64,000 bases of DNA, taken from contig NZ_AP027728.1 in NCBI RefSeq assembly GCF_030296555.1, positions 1,364,001 through 1,428,000 on the forward strand, read 5' to 3'. Origin of the DNA: Microbacterium suwonense (GTDB lineage: Bacteria > Actinomycetota > Actinomycetes > Actinomycetales > Microbacteriaceae). The position numbers and the translations under genes are program-made. The number at the start of each line of letters is the position of its first letter. Position 1 is the stretch's first letter. Of the stretch, positions 56,329 through 63,776 are shown piece after piece. A model generated the notes under the pieces. That model was not told where the DNA came from, searched no databases, and saw only the letters and a list, made by a program, of their open reading frames with translations.

Positions 56329-56897
56329 TCAGTCCCAGTCCAGGTACTCCTCGATCACGACCGCGGTCTCGATCGGGTGAGTCGCGGGGAAGAAGTGATC
56401 GGCGTTCGGGATGCGGGTCAGGCTGATCCGCTCCGGCGCCGTGCGCTGAAGCGCCTCGGCGTGCGCGGCGGGGGTGATCTCGTCGTCGGATGCCTGGATG
56501 ATCAGGACGGGGATGCCGGGAGCCGGCGCGATGTCGGCATCCTCCACTCCGAGCAGCAGCAATCCGTTGATGCGATCGTGGTGCTCGGCGGCGAGAGTCC
56601 TCGCGATGGTTCCGCCGAAACCGTGTCCGCCGATCCAGGTGTCGGCGATGCCGAGGTGGTCGAGCACATCGACCGCATCCGCCGCTCGTTCGCTCGCGGT
56701 GAGCTCCTCGCTGCGGCACGGGCTCCGATCCTCACGACCCGGAAGCCGGCTTCTTCGGCGAGGTAGTGCGAGATGACACCGAGACCGTCGGCCGCGAGGT
56801 CGCGATGGGTGACCAGCGCGAGTGTGACGGGCCCCTCGCCCTCGTCGACGAACGGAACGGCGCGGTCGTCGGGCTCGAAGGTGTTCGTCTGGGTCAC
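56329..56897 (-). CDS. alpha/beta hydrolase-like protein, frameshifted
   Basis: A 189-residue protein. The first third reads TQTNTFEPDDRAVPFVDEGEG to FRVVRIGARAA in one frame; the rest (EELTASERAADAVDVLDHLG, the elbow-like GGHGFGG, IIQASDDEITP and ADHFFPATHP) is one base off. Adding one base near 56716 joins them. The nucleophile position appears to be Gly-His-Gly-Phe-Gly, with no Ser, so it may be catalytically inactive. GTG 56897 has AGGAGAG about eight bases upstream. Confidence 0.7.
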
Positions 56898-57045
56898 GGG
56901 CGCCTGCTCTCCTGGGTGATTCGCGGTGGCCGTCCGCACGGATCGCGCGTCGCCTCATTCACCGTATTCACGCAGCCGCCCGCAGACAAGTTCTCTGGGG
57001 ATGAACCTGTCTGCGGGCGTCGCCGTGGGGATCGGCGACCCTGGG

Positions 57046-57603
57046 TCAGCGACCGGCGGGGGTGCGCGTCTCGGCGCTGACCATCCAGGCGAACTGCTCG
57101 AGCTTCTCGATGATCTCGTGCAGGATGTCGGCCGAGGTGGGATCCTCGTCATCGACCTGGTCGTGCACCTCGCGCATGGTGCCGACCGTCGCCTCCAGCC
57201 GCTGGGTGATCAGCCCGACGGTGTCTTCTGTGGAGACCTCGCCGGCGGGGAACGGCGGCAGAGAGGTGGTCTGCCCGAGGGTGGCGCTTCGCCCGTCTGC
57301 CGTGGCGTGCAGCGCCCGCATCCGCTCGGCGACCGTGTCGCTGAAGGCGCGCGCTGCGGCGATGATCTCGTCGAGCTGGCGGTGCATGTCGCGGAAGTTG
57401 CGGCCGACGACGTTCCAATGCGCCTGCTTGCCCTGCAGGGAGAGCTCGATCAGGTCGGCCAGCACCGCCTGGAGGTTGTCGGTGAGAGTGGCCGATGCGG
57501 TGAAGCCCTTCTCGGCGTTCTGCCTGCGAGTGGGCTTCGCAGCCGGCGCCTTCGCGCTCTTGCTCTCAGCGCTCCTGGTCGCTGACTTCTTCGCTTGTGC
57601 CAT
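57046..57603 (-). CDS. dps: Dps-family DNA-binding ferritin
   Basis: A 185-residue Dps: a basic N-terminal tail of about 32 residues (KKSATRSAESKSAKAPAAKP) likely to bind DNA, followed by the four-helix core with the ferroxidase residues in GKQAHWNVVGRNFRDMHRQLDEI. It protects DNA and stores iron under oxidative or starvation stress. ATG 57603 has GAGGAGG six to seven bases upstream; the longer frame to 57648 lacks a site. Confidence 0.93.
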   Translation of the reverse strand: MAQAKKSATRSAESKSAKAPAAKPTRRQNAEKGFTASATLTDNLQAVLADLIELSLQGKQAHWNVVGRNFRDMHRQLDEIIAAARAFSDTVAERMRALHATADGRSATLGQTTSLPPFPAGEVSTEDTVGLITQRLEATVGTMREVHDQVDDEDPTSADILHEIIEKLEQFAWMVSAETRTPAGR

Positions 57604-57763
57604 GGGCTGCCTCCTCTGCATCCTCGTCGTGAGCCGACGATCGAACATGGTGCGACGCTATCGCCGGAGCGATGCCCGGATGGAGGGGTTGACATCCGGC
57701 GTGAACTCGCTCGGTGCGAGCTCGCCCGGGCGGCCTGCAGTCGGCATGGGTCAGACTGGGGGC

Positions 57764-58207
57764 ATGGACGATCTGCGCGTTCTGCCCGGTCCCGGGGCTC
57801 CCCACGGGCTGCTCATCCCGGCATCCGAGCTGGTCGAGCAGTTCTCCCGCGCGTCGGGCCCGGGCGGACAGGGCGTGAACACGACGGATTCACGCGTGCA
57901 GCTCAGCTTCGACATCGCCGCGACGGCCGCTCTGGATGATGTCCAGCGCGAACGAGTGCTCAGCCGACTGGACGGACGTCTGGTGGGAACGGTGCTGATC
58001 ATCAGCGCCGCCGAGCATCGCTCGCAGCGCCAGAACCGCGTGGCGGCCAGAGAGCGCCTTGCGCAGCTGCTTCGCGCGTCGGTGAAGCCCAACATCGTGC
58101 GACGCTCGACCCGCCCGACGAAGGGCTCGCAGCGGCGTCGGCTGGAGGGCAAGCACCGCCGGTCGGAGACGAAGGCGGGCCGTCGGCGGCCGAAGCCTTC
58201 TGATTGA
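57764..58207 (+). CDS. arfB: ArfB-type peptidyl-tRNA hydrolase (RF1-like)
   Basis: A 147-residue stalled-ribosome rescue factor: the GGQ motif is in SGPGGQGVNTTDSRV and a Lys/Arg-rich C-terminal tail (RRRLEGKHRRSETKAGRRRPK) fits the mRNA channel. ATG 57764 is six bases after CAGACT, a leaderless start. It diverges from dps. Confidence 0.92.
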   Translation: MDDLRVLPGPGAPHGLLIPASELVEQFSRASGPGGQGVNTTDSRVQLSFDIAATAALDDVQRERVLSRLDGRLVGTVLIISAAEHRSQRQNRVAARERLAQLLRASVKPNIVRRSTRPTKGSQRRRLEGKHRRSETKAGRRRPKPSD

Positions 58208-58323
58208 ACATGCAACTCCCGCCCCATCGGTGATCGATCAGGAATCGAGAAGAACGGGCGCGAGCCGATCCGTAGCGTTTATGCAGATGCACTCGCGCAT
58301 CACCATCGAGAAAGGTGCCAGAC

Positions 58324-58758
58324 ATGGCTGAGAAGACCACCGGGCTGTCGGCGGAGGAGCGTCAGGCCGTCAAGCAGCGTGCCGCAGAGGTTCGCGCGCA
58401 GGAGAAGGCAGGCAAGAACCGCGCTGCGGGCGCGAAGGCGGTCCGCGATGCGATCGCCGCCCTGCCGGACGACGATCGCGCACTCGCGGAGGGGATCGAC
58501 CGGATCGTCGCCGAGGTGGCTCCGCAGCTGGTTCCGAAGACCTGGTACGGCTTCCCCTCATATGCGAACGAGAACGGGAAGATCGTGGTGTTCTTCAAGC
58601 CGGCGTCCAAGTTCACGACCCGATACGCGACTGTCGGCTTCGAAGAGGCCGCGCAGCTCGACGACGGAGACCTGTGGGTCACCTCATTCGCCCTGCTCGC
58701 GTTGACGCCGAAGACCGAGAAGGCCCTCACGGAGCACATCCGCAAGGCCGCGGGCTGA
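58324..58758 (+). CDS. DUF1801 domain protein
   Basis: A 144-residue protein with a charged helical N-terminus (about 1-45) and a DUF1801 (YdhG-like) domain: PKTWYGFPSYANENGKIVVFFKPASKFTTRYATVGF. Function unknown. ATG 58324 has GAAAGG ten bases upstream, and a terminator hairpin follows the stop by ten bases. Confidence 0.85.
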   Translation: MAEKTTGLSAEERQAVKQRAAEVRAQEKAGKNRAAGAKAVRDAIAALPDDDRALAEGIDRIVAEVAPQLVPKTWYGFPSYANENGKIVVFFKPASKFTTRYATVGFEEAAQLDDGDLWVTSFALLALTPKTEKALTEHIRKAAG

Positions 58759-58768
58759 GCCCGCCCAC

Positions 58769-58796
58769 GGTCCCTCCGGAATGCTGCGGAGGGACC
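58769..58796. terminator. 10-bp hairpin terminator
   Basis: GGTCCCTCCG (58769-58778) pairs perfectly with CGGAGGGACC (58787-58796) over an eight-base loop, just after DUF1801. Confidence 0.8.
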
Positions 58797-58849
58797 GCTC
58801 GCCTCGGTTCGGATTGCGTGTCCCACGCCCAGAGGATCAGTTCGAGGAC

Positions 58850-59398
58850 CGAGTTCGACCGAGTCTCAGCACAGGACAGCCTGATCGGTGATGCGCTACC
58901 CGTCTCCGCACGAGATGACATAGTCCCGCTTGATGCCAGCCGTGGCTCGACCCCAATCGCTCGCTCTCGCGCGCGCCTGGTGCGCCTCGAAGGCAGCCTG
59001 GCTACACCGGGAACCTCCTCGGCGGATTTATGGGCGGTGAAAGCTCTCGCGAAGTCCTCCGGTTTAGTAGCGCTGTGGCCACGGCACCCGAAGTGGAATT
59101 ATATGTCAATCTGCATCTTGAAGCCCGGCGCGAAAGGCAGGAGGACTCTCGCTACTTCAAGCTCTGGGCCGTCCTCGAGACGATTGCGATCAACGAAGTC
59201 CCCGACGGTGCGAAGGTCTTTCTAGACGACGGCTCTCAATGGCCAGATGGGGGCACTACTAGCCAAGGGGCGGAACTCCACCGGATGGCGTCAGAACTCG
59301 GCATCACGACGCATGGCGCGATTGGTGTGACTGATCGCCCGGCCACGGGGTGTCTATCGTTCGGGATCTCACGCGGACTGCCCTGCTACCGTGACCTG
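58850..59398 (+). pseudogene. remnant of an unrecognised gene, lower GC
   Basis: Joining two frames at a possible missing G near 59000 gives a protein-like stretch: EFDRVSAQDSLIGDALPVSA, then LVRLEGSLGYTGNLLGGFMG, REVLRFSSAVATAPEVELYV, NLHLEARRERQEDSRYFKLW, AVLETIAINEVPDGAKVFLD and DGSQWPDGGTTS. No start with a ribosome site and no natural stop before the next gene are seen. GC and codon use differ from neighbours. It marks the left edge of the accessory island; family unknown. Confidence 0.35.
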
Positions 59399-59963
59399 AT
59401 GTCGACAATCATCCTGATCAGACACGCGCAGGCTGCGGGGCATGAGACGGCGGACCCGCCGGGTCAGTGCCACCGGACGACGACAAGCCTCTCTGCTCGC
59501 CGCGCGGCTCGATCGCACGCGCGCTGACGCCATTCTGCACGGACCTCGTCGCCGGGCTCGCCAGACTGCCGAGATACTGGGCCATTCGCTTGACAGTCCG
59601 GTGCAGCTGACCAGCCTTCTGGACGACCGGACTCCCCATCCGTCGCCCGAGCGACTGGGTGAATATCCGCCCCATCGCAGGAACTTCCTCGACGAGACAC
59701 CGGTTGAAGAGCGAGACATCGATGGTGACGGCATCGCCGTCGCGTGGCGTCAGCTCACCGAGATGAGCAGCGATCAGGTGATCATCGCCGTCACGCACGC
59801 GTTCGTCATCGGGTCGTTCGTCAGCCACGCGCTCGGCGCTCCGGCCGATGCCTGGCTGAAACTCCCGATCGCGAACGCCAGCATCACCGAGCTCCAGCCT
59901 CGCCCGGCCGGCGAGTGGGCGGTCGCGAGCGTGAGTGATACCGGCCACCTCACCGGCCTCTGA
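59399..59963 (+). CDS. histidine phosphatase (phosphoglycerate mutase-like), one-base insertion
   Basis: A 187-residue branch-2-like small histidine phosphatase: the catalytic RHA is in TIILIRHAQAAG, the later Arg in ILHGPRRRARQTAEIL and the second His in VIIAVTHAFVIGSF. Between DPP and VSATGRRQASLLAARL one G too many (59462) shifts the frame. TACCGT at 59387-59392 is six bases before the ATG, so the start is leaderless. Substrate unknown. Confidence 0.85.
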
Positions 59964-60244
59964 AGCCGATCAGACGTTGAATCGGAACTCCACCGCATTC
60001 CGGTGATTGCGGAATCTTTGGTGCTAAGGCTGCCCCATGGCTGCCGGGGAGCGGCTGCCGGGGAGCGGGCTTCTAAGCCTCTGACCTGGGGGTTCAGGGG
60101 TGTCGCCGCCTCGCAGGCACTCCATCGACGGCTGCCGACCGCGATAGCACCCGAGGTGACTGGCGGGCCGATGGAGAACTGGCTGGCGCAGGCTGTTGTA
60201 CAGGCTGACCGTCACGCACGCCTACGCAGCTCTGCAAGCTGGAA

Positions 60245-60421
60245 CTACAGGTTCGCCCTACCGCCAACGCTCGCCTGGTACGGGCACTCTCCGTCGTGGT
60301 TCCGCCAGTCGCACGCGTGGGGACCCTCATGGTGGTGCCAGCCGTAGTATCGACCAGCGTCTTCGGACCAGTGCTCACAGCGGATGACCTTCGGCGCGCG
60401 CTCGGCGTCATCAGTAGCCAT
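60245..60421 (-). CDS. possible small Cys/His-rich protein
   Basis: A 58-residue reading frame (MATDDAERAPKVIRCEHWSE, YYGWHHHEGPHACDWRNHDGECPYQ) with three Cys and many His/Trp, which looks like a metal-binding peptide. It is weakly supported: no clear ribosome site and no known family. It is the only protein-like frame between 59964 and 60631; a GGCTGCCGGGGAGC tandem duplication near 60036-60066 is the other visible feature there. Confidence 0.35.
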   Translation of the reverse strand: MATDDAERAPKVIRCEHWSEDAGRYYGWHHHEGPHACDWRNHDGECPYQASVGGRANL

Positions 60422-60631
60422 GGGTCCATGATCCCACGCCGCATCGCCGGAACCGCCGGCGCAGGAGCGCCCCCAGGCTCCGCAACGACAGCCATCAGCA
60501 ACGCTAGCGCTGATACGACGGGAGCGCCGGACTGATAGCGCTGGAGGGTCAGTGCCTAAACATATGATTGGGACAAGGTTACTCGCACCCGGCCTGCCGC
60601 CGCCGGCCGTCACTCAGGGAGGAGCAACGCC

Positions 60632-61764
60632 ATGGCACGCGCACCCATCAACGGGGCCACACTGACTTGGGCGCGCTCCGTCATGCACCTGGATGCCCAG
60701 GACGTGGCCAGCGCCGCTGGCACGACCCTCGAACGGACACTTGCGTTTGAGTCTGGCGATGAGCAGCCGACCCTGAAGCAGCTAGAGAAGATTGCTAAGA
60801 AGTTGGACCGGACAATGGCCTTCTTCTTCGCTCCTCCGCCAACGTCCACGGACGTTCCACAGACCCCAGACTTTCGTGGGCGTGGAGCGGAACCCCTCCC
60901 ACCCCTTCTGGCGCGCGAAATGCGTCGCGCGGAGCAGCACCGCGACACAGTGTTGGACCTCCAGGGAGCGCCGGAGCAGACAGCCCGAGTGGGTTCCATC
61001 AATTGGGACACGTACCGCAAGCGTGCCAGCGAGCTCCGTACCCATCTCGGTCTCCGCGAAGAGTTCGTCCCCCCGAGAATGGCCAGAACCAGGTACTGAA
61101 CTTTTGGCGAGGACTGCTGGAGCACCATGGCTACCTAGTGTTCCAGACGACCAAGGTGCCTCTCATCACATTCCGAGGCCTGTCCATCCAGCACGATTCC
61201 TTGCCCGTTATCATCCTTAACGGATCCGATTCCAACAACGGCAAGGTGTTCACCCTCTTCCATGAGGTGGCACACCTTGCCAACAAAACCAGCGGGCTGT
61301 GCGATTTGGATGAGGACGTGAATGAAGAGGCCATCGCTAATGCGTTCGCAGCGAACTTCCTCATGCCCTACAAGCAGGTCACGGCGTTGGTACAGACCTT
61401 GGATGGAGAGCCCAGCGACCTAGCATCCAAGGTAGCGGCGCGCTTCAAGGTCAGCTTTCTGGCCGCCGGCATCCGCCTCCGGACATTGAATGTAATTGAT
61501 GACGACGATTTGGAATTCATCTGGCGGGAGAGTGACGCAGTCTGGGCCAAGAGCCGAGCGGACCAGAAGGCAAAGACCGGCGGGCCTGCCCCCTGGCGCG
61601 TGCGTTACCGAGACCTTGGCAGCACATATATCGGCACCGTGGCGCGCGCCGTGGAGGACTCCCGAGTTGACTGGATGGATGCCAGTTACCTCCTGAACGC
61701 ACGGATTCCCATGGTCAGACAGATGTTTGAGGAGTATTACCGGACCGAGGGGAGCAACCAGTGA
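60632..61764 (+). CDS. XRE-ImmA/IrrE metallopeptidase fusion, frameshifted
   Basis: A 377-residue protein: an N-terminal helix-turn-helix-like domain (WARSVMHLDAQDVASAAGTT, LKQLEKIAKKLDRTMAFFF) and a C-terminal ImmA/IrrE Zn protease with HEVAH in TLFHEVAHLAN and a downstream EEAIANAFAANFLMP. At 61069-61074 a C6 run needs one more C to pass from EFVPP to ENGQNQVLNFWRGL. GGGAGGAG lies nine bases before the ATG. It overlaps the DUF4411 gene by four bases; this pair is a known toxin-antitoxin-like arrangement in which the XRE-protease is the control partner. Confidence 0.88.
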
Positions 61765-62222
61765 GCTACACCCTCGATTCAAACATTCTCATCAACATGG
61801 AGCGGCTCTACCCCCGCGACATCTTCCCGTCCCTATGGACTTCAATCGAAGGCCTCGTGAGCCAGGGAGAGGCCTGCATCTGCGAAGCAGTCCTCCGCGA
61901 GTTGGAGCGAGGTGACGACGACCTCCACATCTGGGCAAAGAACCTCCACGGGTTCCTATGCGCCACGCATCAAGATGAGGTCCTGACGGTGGCCGCCATC
62001 ACTCAGGCCCACCCCGGCTGGGTGAGCGGAACACAGAACGATGCCGACCCCTGGGTCATTGCCCATGGACTTCAAGAGCAGCGGGTAGTGGTTACCGAGG
62101 AAACCCTGAAGGGTCCCAATACCCCGGACCGGAAGCAGAAGATACCCAATGTTGCGTTGGAACACGGGGTACCCACCATGAAGTTTTTCGGATTCGTCAA
62201 GGCGCAAGGCTGGTCCTTCTAG
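61761..62222 (+). CDS. DUF4411 PIN-like putative toxin
   Basis: A 153-residue DUF4411 protein with a PIN-like fold: the first acidic motif in YTLDSNILINMERLYPRD, ELERGDDDLHIWA as the family hallmark, and NDADPWVIAHG plus VVTEE at the C-terminal part. PIN domains are RNases, so a toxin role is likely but not shown. GTG start overlaps the ImmA stop. GC is lower than in the core genes. Confidence 0.88.
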   Translation: MSYTLDSNILINMERLYPRDIFPSLWTSIEGLVSQGEACICEAVLRELERGDDDLHIWAKNLHGFLCATHQDEVLTVAAITQAHPGWVSGTQNDADPWVIAHGLQEQRVVVTEETLKGPNTPDRKQKIPNVALEHGVPTMKFFGFVKAQGWSF

Positions 62223-62229
62223 CCGCTAT

Positions 62230-62260
62230 GCAAGCCTGCGGCCGCCCGCTGCAGGTTTGC
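62230..62260 (+). terminator. imperfect hairpin after DUF4411
   Basis: GCAAGCCTGCGG and CCGCTGCAGGTTTGC pair with a few mismatches, eight bases after the DUF4411 stop. Confidence 0.5.
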
Positions 62261-62325
62261 AATGGAGTAATCCGAGTGTCGAGACCAAGCTTTAACAGGC
62301 CACGTTTGCTGCCCGGTGGCACCGA

Positions 62326-62333
62326 GAGAAAGG
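62326..62333. repeat. 8-bp target site duplication, left
   Basis: GAGAAAGG directly abutting the left inverted repeat of the IS; the same eight bases lie at 63751-63758. Confidence 0.92.
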
Positions 62334-63750
62334 GGCTCATCGCAGTTGAGGGTGTAGGTGGGGTCTGAATCCGCCGGCTTCGAGTAGTGATCTGGCGATG
62401 TAGTGGGTGAGGTTGCGGAAGCCGAGCGCGCTGCCGCGGAGGTGTTCGAGGCGGCCGTTGATGGCCTCGGTGGGTCCGTTGCTGGTGCCGGGTCGGTCGA
62501 AGAACGCGAGGATGTCGGTGGCGCGTTGTTTCAGCGTGCGGCCGAGCTTGCGGATCTCTTCGAGGCCGGTGGGGACTGCCGAGCTGGTGGCGTCGATGAC
62601 GGACTGCATGAGGTATTTGCCGAGCTTGCGATCGGGCTCACGGTAGGCGGTGATCATGCGCTGGTAGATCCCCCAGGTCGCCTCGACTGCGGTGTGCTGC
62701 TCGTCAGCGAACAGGGTTTCCAGGCGTTGTGCCTGCCGGTCGGTGAGCAGACCAGCGCCGGTGTGCAGGGTGCGGCGGGACCTGTAGAGCGGGTCGTTGC
62801 GCCTGCCCCGTCGACCGAAGATGTCGTGCTGGACACGCCGTCGGCACACATCCAAAGCGTCGCCTGCGAGACGGACGACATGGAACGGGTCCATGACAGC
62901 GACCGCGTCGGGAAGCTCTTCCGCGGCGGCGGTCTTGAACCCTGTGAACCCATCCATCGCGACGATCTCGATCCCGCTCTGCCAGGCCTTCGGGCGGGCG
63001 GCGAGCCACTGCTTGAACACTGCCTTCGACCGGCCCTCGACCATGTCCAGCAGTCGTGCGGGGCCCGTCTTATCGCGGGCCGGGGTGAGGTCGATGATCA
63101 CGGTGACGTACTTGTCGCCCTTGCGAGTGTGACGCCAGACATGTTCATCGACGCCGAGCACTCGGACACCGTCGAACCGGGACGGGTCATCGATCAGCAG
63201 CCGGCGGCCTTCAGCGAGAACAGCATCGTTGGCGGTGTGCCAGCCCACTCCGAGACCCGCGGCGATCCGGGAGACGGTGAGATGGTCCACAACGAGCGCT
63301 TCCAACGCCCACCGCATCCCGCCACGAGACAGCTTCGCCCGCCGAGGAGCCGCAGCCGTGGCGTCCTCTCGCCAGCGTCGCCCGCACCCCGTGCAGGCGT
63401 AGCGGCGGAGACGGACCAGGAGCGTCGTCGGCCGGTGTCCGAACGGCTCATGCGCGAGGCGACGAGCGATGCTCCCGCGCGAGAGAGCACGCGACCCGCA
63501 GCCCTGGCACCACGGGTCCGGATCCGTCACGCGACACTCGATCACCGCCCGTTCCGGGCCGATCAGCTGCCCGACGGCCACCAGGCCGAGTTCATCCAGA
63601 CGGCAGAACTTCGTCAGGTCAGGGGTCGCGAAGGTAGCGTGGTGCACGTCGAGGTCTTTCAGCAGATGGGCAGTGTGAGAACTTCCATCCTGGAAGACCT
63701 CGACCCCTATCCGCGAACTGGCACACCTACACCCTCAACTGCGAAGAGCC
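62334..63750 (-). mobile_element. ISL3-family insertion sequence, intact
   Basis: A 1,417-bp element bounded by 27-bp terminal inverted repeats (62334-62360 and 63724-63750) that match at 26 of 27 positions. It is flanked by an exact 8-bp target duplication GAGAAAGG (62326-62333 and 63751-63758), the size typical of ISL3. It holds one full transposase gene. The perfect duplication and intact gene point to a recent insertion, between the DUF4411 gene and the restriction gene. Confidence 0.95.
62337..63647 (-). CDS. ISL3 family transposase
   Basis: A 436-residue transposase with an N-terminal zinc ribbon (CRVTDPDPWCQGCG and YACTGCGRRW), a helix-turn-helix (LTVSRIAAGLGVGWHTAND) and a DDE domain: VLGVDEHVW, AMDGFTGFKTA with VMDPFHVVRLA, and a late Glu in GPTEAINGRL. 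Full length and in one frame. Its last codons lie inside the left inverted repeat. Confidence 0.95.
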   Translation of the reverse strand: MHHATFATPDLTKFCRLDELGLVAVGQLIGPERAVIECRVTDPDPWCQGCGSRALSRGSIARRLAHEPFGHRPTTLLVRLRRYACTGCGRRWREDATAAAPRRAKLSRGGMRWALEALVVDHLTVSRIAAGLGVGWHTANDAVLAEGRRLLIDDPSRFDGVRVLGVDEHVWRHTRKGDKYVTVIIDLTPARDKTGPARLLDMVEGRSKAVFKQWLAARPKAWQSGIEIVAMDGFTGFKTAAAEELPDAVAVMDPFHVVRLAGDALDVCRRRVQHDIFGRRGRRNDPLYRSRRTLHTGAGLLTDRQAQRLETLFADEQHTAVEATWGIYQRMITAYREPDRKLGKYLMQSVIDATSSAVPTGLEEIRKLGRTLKQRATDILAFFDRPGTSNGPTEAINGRLEHLRGSALGFRNLTHYIARSLLEAGGFRPHLHPQLR

Positions 63751-63758
63751 GAGAAAGG
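63751..63758. repeat. 8-bp target site duplication, right
   Basis: GAGAAAGG directly abutting the right inverted repeat of the IS; partner of 62326-62333. Confidence 0.92.
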
Positions 63759-63776
63759 CCTGCAGCACAGAAGTGC

